Positions 1 to 9,200 of a stretch of DNA of 64,000 bases are shown piece by piece. The stretch spans positions 1 to 64,000 of the forward strand of contig JAQTNV010000012.1 of NCBI GenBank assembly GCA_028713675.1, in the 5' to 3' direction. Position 1 is the stretch's first letter. Every line of letters begins with the position of its first letter. The translations under genes were made by a program, and so were the position numbers. Source of the DNA: a bacterium (GTDB taxonomy: Bacteria; Desulfobacterota; JAPLJL01). The notes under the pieces are model-generated. The model was not told the DNA's origin, did no database searches, and worked only from the letters and a program-made list of their open reading frames with translations.

Positions 1-93
1 CTCGGCGGTATGAAGCTTTTTCCTCCAGCTCCGGTTGATCTCGCGCCGCTTCAGGCTTTGGCGATAGCGTTTTTCGGCAGAGGGTTTCGACAT
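1..93 (-). CDS. rpsT: 30S ribosomal protein S20, N-terminal part (cut by window edge)
   Basis: The minus strand from an ATG at 93 encodes 31 residues beginning MSKPSAEKRYRQSLKRREIN, then continues off the window. The lysine- and arginine-rich start matches S20, a primary 16S rRNA-binding protein of the small ribosomal subunit, whose N-terminus has the pattern S-A-x-K-R-x-R-Q-S. An AAGGA-type ribosome binding site lies just upstream of the ATG. The piece is too short to judge the rest of the protein. No other family I know fits this start. Confidence 0.8.
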   Translation of the reverse strand, partial: MSKPSAEKRYRQSLKRREINRSWRKKLHTAE

Positions 94-127
94 TTCCTTT
101 TTCCGTCAGTTTCCAACCAGTTGATTC

Positions 128-155
128 CCTATAATAATAACCAATCGAAGGACAA
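128..155 (-). promoter_or_regulatory. Candidate sigma70 promoter for rpsT
   Basis: On the minus strand TTGTCC (155-150) and TATAGG (133-128) are separated by 16 bases, and the -10 element lies 34 bases before the S20 start codon. This is a sequence match only. Confidence 0.35.
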
Positions 156-341
156 AGTAAATACGATTTTCCTCCTCCGGTCAAGAGCGCCCTCGGGGCT
201 GATGTTCCCTGGCGGGCGGCGGCCACCGGTCCCCGCTTCCGGCCGCCGGTCATTATTTATTGCCCTTCCCGACGGCTTTGACAAATAATTGTTGTCAGCG
301 AATTCCTCTTATGATATATATTAACCAGGAGGGGTTTTTTC

Positions 342-689
342 TTGGAATATCAGCAGAAACGACGCCATGACCGGAAGAATGCCCGGTTCCGGGTGAATTT
401 CATCGGGGACGGCGCCTTTTTTTCTGATTATTCCTACGATATCTCCGAGGGAGGAATCCGGGTCGGCTCGATCAACCCCCTGAAAACCGGGACCAAGCTC
501 AAGCTCGCGCTCTACATTCCCGGGCGGCCGAGCCCGATCAAGGTGGAGGGGGAAGTGATCTGGTCCAAACCCCTCAAGGAAAAGGAAGAGGAATACCTGG
601 GTATCGGGGTGAAATTTTCCGAGCTCGATCCCCTGAGCAAGGAAGTGATCCGCTCGGTTTTGAAGGAAATTCCCCAGAAGCTTATCTGA
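342..689 (+). CDS. PilZ domain protein, single domain
   Basis: This 115-residue protein consists of one PilZ domain, which binds cyclic di-GMP in many bacteria. The N-terminal arginine cluster RRHDRKNAR supplies the RxxxR part and DISEGG (residues about 33-38) supplies the (D/N)xSxxG part of the ligand motif. No output domain is attached, so it would act through a protein partner that is not visible here. The start is a TTG with a strong AGGAGGGG site six bases upstream. Its last 8 bases overlap the 3' end of the convergent Tam41-like gene. The family is clear; the controlled process is unknown. Confidence 0.85.
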   Translation: MEYQQKRRHDRKNARFRVNFIGDGAFFSDYSYDISEGGIRVGSINPLKTGTKLKLALYIPGRPSPIKVEGEVIWSKPLKEKEEEYLGIGVKFSELDPLSKEVIRSVLKEIPQKLI

Positions 690-1656
690 TCTTTCCGGCC
701 CGCTTCAACCGGAAAAAATGTTTCCAGCAAAAAATTAAAGGATATTTTCTTTCCCGCTCCGTGAGCTCCAGGCGGATGCCCTTGCTCCGTTCCAGCTTGG
801 AAAGCAGATAGTCCAGCCAGTTGTCGAAAGTGATGACGTATTTCGGCCAGCGGAGGTAGGTGCGGATCCGGGTCTGGAACAGGAAGACCCTCGCCTTCAT
901 CAGCTGAAAGCGCCGGCGCAGGGGTTTTTCCGGGAGGGAATAGCCGCCGTCCGGTTCTTCTCCGAGGTTTCTTTCCAGGAGCCGGGCGCGCAACAGATCC
1001 CCGTAGCATTGCCGGTAATATTCCGTCTCGGCCCGGAAAAGCTCCTCCACCTTGGTGTCCAGGTCCATCCGGGTTTCCCCCCGGTAACTCATCCCGAGCA
1101 GCGTGAGGATGAATTCATCCTGCTGAAAACGCGGGGGCAGGAACGGGAGGGCCAAGTCAATATTCCGCTCCATGGCCGAAAGAATCGCGGCGATCAGCTC
1201 CTCCCGGACCTTTTCATCCCGCGTATAGGCGAGCACCACCCGCTTGGCGAAACGGCCCAAGTGATACGTATCGTAAGCGCGGGGCGAGGTCTCGTGCCGG
1301 AAATCCGGAAGGCTGGTCACCGAGTATTTCCCCGCGAGCCGGCCGAGCCCGGGGTCAGAGAGCTCGAGGTAAAAAATATTGGGGGGAAGAAAGTAATTGA
1401 AAACGGCAAGCTTCAGGTTCCGGTAAAATGGGAGGTAGCGGTCGCAAATCAGGAAAAAATCGTAGATCGAGGATTCCCGGCGGGTCTCCTGGAAGACGCA
1501 GGAACCGTAAAAAATAACGGCCTGCAGCCGGGAGCCGAACCGTTCCTGGAAATGCCGGGTAAAGGCGGGAAGCGCGGGGTCCGCTGACGGAGCCAGGATC
1601 GCCCCGCGGACCCTTTCCCTCACTTTTTGCCTGATGACCTCGGCGTCCGAACCCAT
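682..1656 (-). CDS. Tam41-like phosphatidate cytidylyltransferase (CDP-diacylglycerol synthase)
   Basis: This 324-residue protein carries, in order, the landmarks of the Tam41/Mmp37 nucleotidyltransferase family: YGSCVF (50-55, family YGSGVF), YDFFLICD (65-72, the acidic strand), KYSVTSL (110-116, family KYGVVS), YHLGRFAKRVV (131-141, family YLAGRLxKPV) and SYRGETRMD followed by K (190-202, family SYxGDxRM). Tam41 makes CDP-diacylglycerol from phosphatidate and CTP at the mitochondrial inner membrane. Known proteins of this family are mostly mitochondrial, so a bacterial copy is notable. The two downstream minus-strand neighbours in the block are diacylglycerol-kinase-like and could supply phosphatidate. 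GSC replaces GSG, a change near the active site. No clear ribosome binding site precedes this ATG, so the start is uncertain. Family assignment is by motif order; activity is inferred. Confidence 0.7.
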   Translation of the reverse strand: MGSDAEVIRQKVRERVRGAILAPSADPALPAFTRHFQERFGSRLQAVIFYGSCVFQETRRESSIYDFFLICDRYLPFYRNLKLAVFNYFLPPNIFYLELSDPGLGRLAGKYSVTSLPDFRHETSPRAYDTYHLGRFAKRVVLAYTRDEKVREELIAAILSAMERNIDLALPFLPPRFQQDEFILTLLGMSYRGETRMDLDTKVEELFRAETEYYRQCYGDLLRARLLERNLGEEPDGGYSLPEKPLRRRFQLMKARVFLFQTRIRTYLRWPKYVITFDNWLDYLLSKLERSKGIRLELTERERKYPLIFCWKHFFRLKRAGKIR

Positions 1657-1908
1657 ATCAGATCAAGGTAGACGACCAGGGGCTTCTGCGCAAGGAGCAG
1701 GGCGCCAAGGGCAAAGGGCTCGAAGGTCAAAGGAAAAAGACGTCCATGGAGTCTATTGAGTCCATCGGGTCCGAAGATTGATTAGACAAGATGAGCCCAA
1801 TGACACATTAGACGCGATCGACACAATGGATTTATCCCGAAGTTTTTATCTGAGGGACACAAAGAACACGACAGACACGACAGACAAGGATTACCCATAA
1901 CCCGTGAC

Positions 1909-2877
1909 CTATTTTATGGTGAGAAACCTGAGCTGCGGTCCCGCGGTGATGCGCGCCTGGAAACCCTTCTCCCGGGAGTAAACGTCGCCGTCCAGGACGT
2001 AGCCGTTCAGCCCTTCCACCCGGAGCTCGCGGGTGGTCTGATTGAAGAGCCGCTCGTTTTTCCGCGTCCCGCGCGAATAAGAAGGAATATGCTTGGTGAT
2101 CTCCCAGGGGCTCAGGGCCAAGCAGTAGCCGTAAAAAGCGTCCAGCAGGGGCTTCTCCGCCGGGGCGAAGGGCGAAAACCAGAGAACCAGTTTCCGGATC
2201 GTGGCGGCGATGGTCAGGAGGGTTTCGCGAAAGGGCAGTTCTTTCCCGTCGGCCCAGACCCGGGCGGGCATCGGTTCGAACCAATGGTTCCGGACCACTA
2301 CCCCCCCGACCACCCTCACCCCCAGGTCCAGCGCTGACCGGAGGTTTCGGGGCCCGGAATTATACTGGTCGAGGGCCTTGAAAAGGATGCCGCCCGAGAA
2401 GGTAAAGGCATACATCTCCTTTTCCGCCCGGGGATCTTCGATCTTCAGGATCGGCAGGGTTGCAAAAGGAAGCGCGTCCGTCGCGATTTTCTCCCCCTGT
2501 TCCCTGCAGGCCTTTTCATAAAATTCGCAGAGACCACGGCATTGTGAGGCCGGATTTCCCGAGCGGGTGGCCATTTCATTGGCGATCATGTTCATCACGC
2601 CGCCCCGGATGGGGTAGACCAGCGGAAGCTCGATTTTCCGGTCCCGGGCGAAATGAATGAGTTCGGTCAGGGTCCGGTGCTGGGAGCCGTCCCCCCCGGA
2701 AATGCAGATAACTTTGACCCCCCGGTCGAAAAACTCGGAAAAGACATCGCGGAGCTGGGAAAGGGAAGAGGTGGAACGGATAACCGCCCGTTTTCCCATG
2801 ATCGTTTCCAGGTCTTCGGGGCGGAATTTCCCGCGGAGGTTCTTCTTGGCGTTCGGATTAACGATGATACCAAACAT
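1909..2877 (-). CDS. Diacylglycerol/lipid kinase-like protein, paralogue A
   Basis: This 322-residue protein has the phosphate-binding loop of the diacylglycerol/sphingosine kinase fold (SGGDGS, 60-65) and a divergent second glycine loop, RGGVMNM (91-97). Enzymes of this fold phosphorylate diacylglycerol or related lipids with ATP at the membrane. I chose the ATG at 2877 because from there it aligns without gaps to the neighbouring paralogue B, about 74 percent identical over the first 100 residues; a GTG at 2952 would add 25 unrelated residues. The NE of the usual GGDGTxNE motif is replaced by SQHRTL, so the substrate may differ from classical DgkB. It sits next to paralogue B and a Tam41-like cytidylyltransferase. 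Confidence 0.7.
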   Translation of the reverse strand: MFGIIVNPNAKKNLRGKFRPEDLETIMGKRAVIRSTSSLSQLRDVFSEFFDRGVKVICISGGDGSQHRTLTELIHFARDRKIELPLVYPIRGGVMNMIANEMATRSGNPASQCRGLCEFYEKACREQGEKIATDALPFATLPILKIEDPRAEKEMYAFTFSGGILFKALDQYNSGPRNLRSALDLGVRVVGGVVVRNHWFEPMPARVWADGKELPFRETLLTIAATIRKLVLWFSPFAPAEKPLLDAFYGYCLALSPWEITKHIPSYSRGTRKNERLFNQTTRELRVEGLNGYVLDGDVYSREKGFQARITAGPQLRFLTIK

Positions 2878-3012
2878 CTCGTCTACCGCTTCGCAACTTA
2901 CATTCCTTAAAAATTCCGTGGAGCCCCCGGCGGAAAGCCGTGGCGACTCCACAAAGCTTGTCCTCCCTGGCGTAATCAGAAGCCCTGTGGATTCGGGCCA
3001 ACCTATAAATAA

Positions 3013-3036
3013 CGCAGCCTAAAGGCTGCGGCTACC
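3013..3036. repeat. Palindromic intergenic repeat, CGCAGCC family, copy 1
   Basis: The element has arms GCAGCC and GGCTGC around TAAA, followed by GGCTACC. Related 24-base copies lie at 29302-29325 and 38526-38549. In the second copy both arms have changed together (GCAACC with GGTTGC), which keeps the hairpin. Confidence 0.7.
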
Positions 3037-3092
3037 TTTTATTTGCTCTATGCTCTTTGCCCTTTGCCCGATCACCCATAACCCATGACCGG

Positions 3093-4061
3093 CTATTTTA
3101 TATTGAGAAACTTGAGCGTCATCCCTGACATGACCTTGATCTGGTATCCTTGGGGCCGGTGATAGACCTCGCCGTCGAGGACATAGCCTTCCTGCCCCTC
3201 GATATCAAGCACCCGGGCGGGCTGGTTGTAGAGCCGTTCGTGCTTTCTTTTCCCGACGGAATAGGAAGGCAGATGCCGGAAAATCTCGAACGGCGGCAGC
3301 CCGCAGGCCAGGCTGTAGAATTCCCCCTCCTTCGCCCCCTCCGGCGCGGCGAAGGGCGAAAACCAGAGGACCAGCTTCTTGATCGTGCTGGCGATGATCA
3401 TGAGTTGCTGTGAATGCGACAGGTCCTTCCCGTCCACCTTGACCCGGTTTTCCGTCGGGGTGACCAGGCGGTTCGGAACGATCGCCCCCGAGAGCATTCG
3501 GATAGCGAGCCATAAAGCCGAGAACACATTCCTCGAACCCTGGTTGTACTCATCCAGGCCCTTGTAAAGAATCCCGTTAGAAAAAGTGAAGGCAAACGCC
3601 TCTTTTTCCGCCTGGGGATCCTCGATCTTCAGAACCGGCAGGGTCACAAAAGGAAGAGTTGGCGCTTCGCTCCCGGCGCCCTGCTCCGAGCAGACCTTTT
3701 CGTCAAAAGCGCAAAGTTTTTTACACTGGGTGGCGGGATTGCCGAACCGGGTGGCCACTTCGTTCGATACCATGTTCATCACTCCGCCCCGGATGGGGTA
3801 AAGCAGGGGAAGCTCCATTTTTTTCTCCCGGCAGAAATGCACCAGCTCGGTCAGCGTCAGATGCTGGGTGCCGTCCCCTCCGGAGATGCAGATGACCTTG
3901 ACCCCGCGGTCAAAAAACTCGGAAAAGACCTCGCGGGCTTTGCTGATGGTCGGGGTGGAGCGGACCACGGCCTTTTTCCCCATGATTTTTTCCAGGTTTT
4001 CCGGGTTGAACTTCCCCCCGATGTTCTTCTTGGAGTGCGGGTTGACGATGATTCCGTACAT
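3093..4061 (-). CDS. Diacylglycerol/lipid kinase-like protein, paralogue B
   Basis: This is the closest relative of its downstream neighbour: 322 residues, SGGDGT at 60-65 and RGGVMNM at 91-97. The GGDGT loop is the canonical nucleotide-binding element of the DAGK catalytic fold. The ATG at 4061 has a good AAGGAGG site upstream, which also supports the start chosen for paralogue A. The two genes are in the same direction with a 215-base gap, which suggests tandem duplication. They differ most in the middle (residues about 115-140) and C-terminal parts, so they may have different substrates or one may be regulatory. Lipid kinase activity is inferred from the fold only. Confidence 0.72.
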   Translation of the reverse strand: MYGIIVNPHSKKNIGGKFNPENLEKIMGKKAVVRSTPTISKAREVFSEFFDRGVKVICISGGDGTQHLTLTELVHFCREKKMELPLLYPIRGGVMNMVSNEVATRFGNPATQCKKLCAFDEKVCSEQGAGSEAPTLPFVTLPVLKIEDPQAEKEAFAFTFSNGILYKGLDEYNQGSRNVFSALWLAIRMLSGAIVPNRLVTPTENRVKVDGKDLSHSQQLMIIASTIKKLVLWFSPFAAPEGAKEGEFYSLACGLPPFEIFRHLPSYSVGKRKHERLYNQPARVLDIEGQEGYVLDGEVYHRPQGYQIKVMSGMTLKFLNIK

Positions 4062-4403
4062 TATTTGTCTCCCTCCTTATAAATAATCAAATAATCGCTT
4101 GGGGCATGGAGCATGGAGCAGAGCGGAAAGGGTTTAACTCGAAACCCGCCTGCCCTGAGTGTGGTCGAAGGGAAATCAGAAACTCAAAACTCTTTTTGGT
4201 CACCTGATTGCCTTATTTACCTGATCTATCTAGTCCATCTGATCTTGTTCGTCAATAGATTTTCTCCGGTTGTTTGGGATTTGTTCCGCATTTTTCCTTG
4301 ACTTTCCCGCCTTTAAATAATAGAAATGGCCTGAATCAGCGTAATTATTTCCGCCGAAAACCAGGGAGGAAAATTTCCTCATGAGAAGAAAGGAAAAATC
4401 AGG
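4062..4403. other. Intergenic region with word repeats and a promoter
   Basis: No credible gene is present. The region holds a degenerate GGGGCATGGAGCATGGAGCA run near 4102, one copy of the TGCCCTGAG-N5-TCGAAGG repeat (4151-4171), a run of degenerate CTGATYTATCTAG-like words near 4205-4250, and a candidate promoter at 4298-4326. Confidence 0.6.
4298..4326 (+). promoter_or_regulatory. Candidate sigma70 promoter for the barrel protein gene
   Basis: TTGACT (4298-4303) and TAGAAA (4321-4326) are separated by exactly 17 bases, about 78 bases ahead of the start codon of the outer-membrane protein gene. Confidence 0.45.
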
Positions 4404-4976
4404 ATGAAAGGTAAAATGATGGGAGGGGGGATTTTCCTGGTTGGCCTGGCCATGGTCTTTCTCGTCCCGCTTTCAAAGCCGGCGTGGGGGGAGGAAGCCG
4501 GTTATACCGATGATGCCTTTGCTTCCGGGACATTCCATCTCTCCGCCCCCGATATCAGTTTCTCCTTTCAGAGCAGTGAGGAATCGAGTTCTACGACTTT
4601 CGCCATGCATCCCACGCTGGGGTATTTTGTCATTAAATATATTTCCATCGGCGCGAGAGCATCCATAACTTATACGGATTATGTCGCGGAGACCATAACC
4701 TCCTATGGTTTCGGGGGCGCCCTGCAGGGGTTTGTCCCGATCGGGCCGCGGGTTTATGCCCGTTTGGGCATCGGCGGCGGCTACAACCTGATCAGCGGCC
4801 GGGCGGATGATTATTTCGGCCCCGACCTGACGGTGGATGCGGGAGCGGGGTACTTCCTGAACCGCTATCTCTCGGTCGGGCCGTCTTTTACCTTTGATCG
4901 TATTTTCGGTGATCCCGCGGAATCGATATTCTCGGTGGGCTTGGACTTCCACATCTTTTTTCCCGGCGGGGAATAA
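4404..4976 (+). CDS. Small outer-membrane beta-barrel protein
   Basis: This 190-residue protein begins with a signal peptide (hydrophobic stretch about 7-27, cleavage probably after PAWG-EEA). The rest alternates polar and aromatic residues in short strands rich in G, Y and F (for example YARLGIGGGYNL, LSVGPSFTFDRIF), as in eight-stranded OmpA/OmpX-type barrels. It ends FFPGGE rather than in the usual terminal phenylalanine. The flavodoxin-ferredoxin gene follows after 29 bases and may be cotranscribed. The specific role is unknown. Confidence 0.6.
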   Translation: MKGKMMGGGIFLVGLAMVFLVPLSKPAWGEEAGYTDDAFASGTFHLSAPDISFSFQSSEESSSTTFAMHPTLGYFVIKYISIGARASITYTDYVAETITSYGFGGALQGFVPIGPRVYARLGIGGGYNLISGRADDYFGPDLTVDAGAGYFLNRYLSVGPSFTFDRIFGDPAESIFSVGLDFHIFFPGGE

Positions 4977-5005
4977 TCCTTTGCCCCCTGAAATATTGTG
5001 AAACC

Positions 5006-5902
5006 ATGAAAACCCTGATCATCTACTTCTCCCAGACCGGGTATACGAAAAAAGCGGCGGAGCTCATTCGCGACGGAATCGCAGCCGCCGGGGGTAAATG
5101 CGATCTGATCCCCTTGAATCAGTTCAAAGTAAAAACCCTTTCCGGATATGACCTCGTCGGCCTGGGCTGCCCCGTATTTTATTACCAGGAGCCGTTCCAT
5201 GTCCGCGATTTCATTGATAAATTGCCCGAATTGAAAGGTAAGTTCTGGTTTGTCTTCGCCAGTCACGGCTCGGCCCTGGGGATAACCCTTAATTCCATGG
5301 CCGAACATCTTAAGAAAAAAGGCGTGACGGTGATCGGCTATTTCGACATGTACGCCGACGCCACCGCGCCCTTCATCCCCCACCCGACCACCACCACCGG
5401 GCACCCGGACGAGATCGACCTTGAGCGGGCTCGGGCTTTCGGCCGGGAGATCGTGCCCCGCCGGGAGCGGATCTCTCAGGGCGATTTGAGCCTCATCCCC
5501 GAACCGGCCCCGGTGGACGAGGAGTGGGTGAAAAGCGCGGAGATGTTCAGCCGGGAGCTGGTGGGCAATATCATGCCGCCCCTGACCATCAACCAGGAGC
5601 TCTGCACCCACTGCGGCCAGTGCGAGGAGAGCTGCCCGGTCCAGGGCATCGAGGTCGGGGCGAACCCGCCCCGGATCCAGAGCCCCTGCATTCACTGCTG
5701 TTTCTGCGTGGAGGTTTGCCCGGTGATGGCCATCGAAGGTGATTATGAGATGGTCGCCTCCATGAACCCCGGGCACTACGCCCGCCTGAAGGTGGCGTTG
5801 GATGAGGCCGCCGCCCGGGGGGAATTCCGGTGGCTGGTCGATTTCGACAAAATTGATTACGACGATTACATGTATAAGCAGTGGGAGCGGGAGAGGAAGT
5901 AA
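5006..5902 (+). CDS. EFR1-type flavodoxin/ferredoxin fusion protein
   Basis: This 298-residue cytoplasmic protein joins a flavodoxin-like domain (about 1-160; IIYFSQTGYTKKAA at 5-18 is the FMN phosphate loop) to a two-cluster ferredoxin domain. The cysteines are C200-x2-C203-x2-C206-x3-C210-P and C228-x2-C231-x2-C234-x3-C238-P, each a standard [4Fe-4S] set. EFR1-type proteins are thought to pass electrons between FMN and iron-sulfur clusters, but their partners are mostly unknown. No obvious redox partner lies beside it; only the barrel protein precedes it. The start has a weak ribosome binding site but matches the flavodoxin N-terminus exactly. Confidence 0.85.
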   Translation: MKTLIIYFSQTGYTKKAAELIRDGIAAAGGKCDLIPLNQFKVKTLSGYDLVGLGCPVFYYQEPFHVRDFIDKLPELKGKFWFVFASHGSALGITLNSMAEHLKKKGVTVIGYFDMYADATAPFIPHPTTTTGHPDEIDLERARAFGREIVPRRERISQGDLSLIPEPAPVDEEWVKSAEMFSRELVGNIMPPLTINQELCTHCGQCEESCPVQGIEVGANPPRIQSPCIHCCFCVEVCPVMAIEGDYEMVASMNPGHYARLKVALDEAAARGEFRWLVDFDKIDYDDYMYKQWERERK

Positions 5903-6209
5903 CAGGTAACGGGTAGCAGATAACCAGTTACCCGGTAGTGTAGTGTGTCATAAATTCCTTTACCTTGTTTGTCATTCCGGGCTTGACCCGGAATCCAGAT
6001 ATTTATTACGAATTCCAGGTTTTTTATCCTGGATTCCCGCCTTCGCGGGAATGACGGCTAAGAAAACCATTCAAGCAAATGTAAAGAAGCGTTAGCCTCA
6101 CTACAGTAGCGAGGCTTCCCTCGTCCGCGGCGCCTCGGGATCTTATCGAAAAGCCACGTACCACGTTTTGGTTTTACCGGTTACCGGCTACCTGCTGCTT
6201 GTACCTTTT
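5903..6209. repeat. Intergenic repeat cluster with a GTCATTCC...GGAATGAC element
   Basis: No gene is visible. The region starts with GGTAACGGGTAGCAGATAAC-like words. It then has an 86-base imperfect inverted element (5971-6056) that opens with GTCATTCC and closes with GGAATGAC, holding two internal hairpins (GGGCTTGACCC and CCCGCCTTCGCGGG). A 47-base element near 6112-6158 has a diverged inverted copy near 63808-63855. The end repeats the GGTAACCGG-type words. Related GTCATTCC elements lie at 58230-58297 and near 24501-24530. Confidence 0.6.
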
Positions 6210-9200
6210 TTAATTCAACACTTTCGCCGGAACGCGGAGGGAGCAGGTGACCGTGGTCCCACTCTTCCGGCCCGGCTGGATATTCAAGGAAGCCCCGATG
6301 ATCTTCGCGCGGTAATCCATGATCTGCAGGCCCAGGCCCCGGTTAATTTTAAAATCTTCCTGAATCCCGACCCCGTTGTCGCTCACACTCAGGGTCAGCT
6401 TGTTTCTCACGACCGCAAGGCGGATCTTTATCTGGCCGGCTTTCCCGTGCTTGATCGCGTTGCTGGTGGCTTCCTGGGCGATGTAATAAAGATTGGTGGA
6501 AACGATATTGTCATCCACCAGGACGCGGCGCGGGCAGAGGAAAGCGCAGGAAACCTTGAAGATCCTCTCCAGGTTGGCCGAGAGCTGACGGAGCGAAACC
6601 ATCAGCCCGTCGGCCCGGGGCTCGACCGGGTTGACCCCCCGGGACAGGTCGCGGGACTGGGTGATGGCTTCGCTGATCAGCTTGGAGATTTTGGCCGCCT
6701 CCCGGGCTTCGGAGGGGCACTTGGCCGCCAGCTTGTTTTCCAGGACTTTGTTCATGAATGAGATGGCGGCGAGATGCTGGCCCAGCCCGTCATGCAGGTC
6801 GTGGCCGATCCGCCTCCGCTCCCGGGCGGCGATCTCCAGGATCTCCTTTTCCATCCGCTTGCGCTCGGTGATGTCGCGGATCGAGGCCAGGAACCCGGTG
6901 GGGTTTCCCGACGCGTCCTTTAAGAGCGCGGCGTTTGCTTCTCCGATAAAATTGGTTCCTTTAATGCGGGAAAAGACCTGCTCCACATTTCGGACTACTT
7001 TGCCCTTGAAAATTTTATTAATATTTTTCAGATTCTCCCGGTAGTCCTTGGGATCGGTAAGCGCCAAGGACACCTTGCCGATCAGGTCTTCCTTCTTGTC
7101 GGCCCCGAAAAGTTCGAGAGCGCGCTGGGAGGCCGCGGTGATCCGCATTTTCAAGTCGGTGGAGACAATGGCGTCCGGGGAGGTCTCCACCAGCGTCCGG
7201 TAGAGTTCCTCCGATTCCTTGAGGGCCTCCTCCGCCCGTTTGCGCTCGGTCACGTCCCGGTTGATCGCGATCATGCCCTTGGGCCGGCCGTGAGCGTCCT
7301 TGATCAAGGCGGAACTGACTTCCGTGACGATGACCTTTCCGTCCTTCCTCAATATCGGGTATTCATTGCCGCGGAGCGACCCGAGCCGGGCCGATTTCAT
7401 CAGGTTGGAGCCGGCCCTTTCCCGATCTTTAGGTGAAACAAAATCCAGGGCCTTTTTGCCTAAAAATTCCTTTTCCGTTTTGTAACCGTACATCTCGTAA
7501 ATTTTTCCGGTCGCGTAGGTGATCCGCCCTTCCATATCCAGCATGGCAATTACGTCCGGGGAGGTCTCGATCAGCGTCCGGTACATCTCCTCCGATTCCT
7601 TGAGGGCCATTTCCGCCCGCTTGCGCTCGGTGACGTCATGGATTGTGACCAGAAGCTCCTTGGGGTTTCCCCGGTCGTCCCGCAGCAGGGAGGCGCTGAC
7701 CTCTCCGAAATAAGTGGTGCCGTCGATCCTTTTGATGACGCGTTCCATGTTCCGGATTACTTGGGACTTCAGAATCTTGGCCAAATGCTTTTTTATCCCC
7801 GCGTGTTCACGGGAATCGGTAAAATCAAAAACGGGTTTCCCGATCAGATCCTTCTTCTCGCGGGCCCCCATGATCTCCAAGGCGCGCCGGGACACTTCCT
7901 TGATCCGTCCCTTGAGGTCGGTAACAAAAACGGCTTCGGGGGAGGTCTCCACCAGCGTCCGGTACCGCTCCTCAGACTCCCGGAGGGCCGTCTCCGACCG
8001 CTTGCGTTCGGTCACGTCGCGGGTGATCCCCATCAGGGCTTTGGGGTTCCCCGCGGCATCCCGGAGAACGGAGGATCTTGATTCCACAATGATGGATGTC
8101 CCGTCTTTCCGGAACGCTTTATATTCCTGGCCCTGCATGGAACCTTCCTGGATCGCTTTCCGGAAATTGGCGATGGCTTTTCCCCGGTCCTGGGCAATAG
8201 TCAGTTCGGAAAACTTCTTCCCCAGGAATTCCTTTTCGCTTTTGTAACCATACGTTTCAAACATTTTCGGGGACGCGTAAATTACCCGGCCCTCCAGATC
8301 CATTACCGTGATCACGTCCGGTAAGGTTTCCACTAATGTCCGATACAACTCCTCCGATTCCCGCAGGGCGTTCTCCGCCTTCCTCTGCTCGGTCACATCC
8401 CGGTTGATCGCGAGGATTGCTTTCGGCCTCCCTCCCGCGTCCCGGATCAGGGCGGAAGTGGTTTCCCAAATCGCCAGGCTGCCGTCCGGCAGGTGGATCG
8501 AGTACTCATTGCTCCGGTTGAATTCGCCCCGGTTCGCCCGGCGGATGTTGGCCTCCGCCTTTTCCCGGTCGGCGGGGTGCATCAAATCGGTCACCTTCTT
8601 CCCGATGAAATCCTCTTCCTTCTTGACCCCGTGGGCCTCTTTCAGCCTGCGGTTCATGAACCGGATCCGTCCCTCGAGATCCAGGAGGCCGATCATGTTG
8701 GGGGAAGTTTCGACGAGGGTCCGGTAGAGTTCCTCCGACTCCTGCCGGGCCGCCTCGGCCTGCTTGCGCTCGGTCACGTCCCGGCCCACGCCGATCAAGC
8801 CCCAGGGCTCCCCATTGGCGTCCTTGAGCAGGGAAACGTTGACCTCTTCCACGAAAGTGGTCCCGTCTTTTCTTCGGTAAGTTATTTCCACATTCCGATA
8901 AGAACCCTCGTGGATGAGTTTTTCTCGATACTGAACGATCGCTTCATGATCCAAGGGAGCAATGAATTCAAAGGTCTGATGCCCGATAATATCTTCCATT
9001 TTTTCCAGTTGCATTATTTTCAACGTGTTTCGGGAAACCGCCATAATCCGGCCTCCCAGGTCGGCAACCAACACCATGTCCGGGTTGGTTTCCATCAGGG
9101 TCCGATATAGTTCCTCCGATTCCCGGAGGGCCTTCTCCGCCCGCTGGCGCTCGGCGATTTCGGACCGGAGTTCCTGGTTGGCTTTTACCAATTCCACGGT

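Noticed and set aside
10-288. 92-codon open frame at the start of the window
   Set aside because: It overlaps the start and promoter region of rpsT on the other strand and has no recognisable features.
278-322. TTGACA (278) and TATGAT (310) before the PilZ gene
   Set aside because: The gap is 26 bases, too long for a sigma70 promoter.
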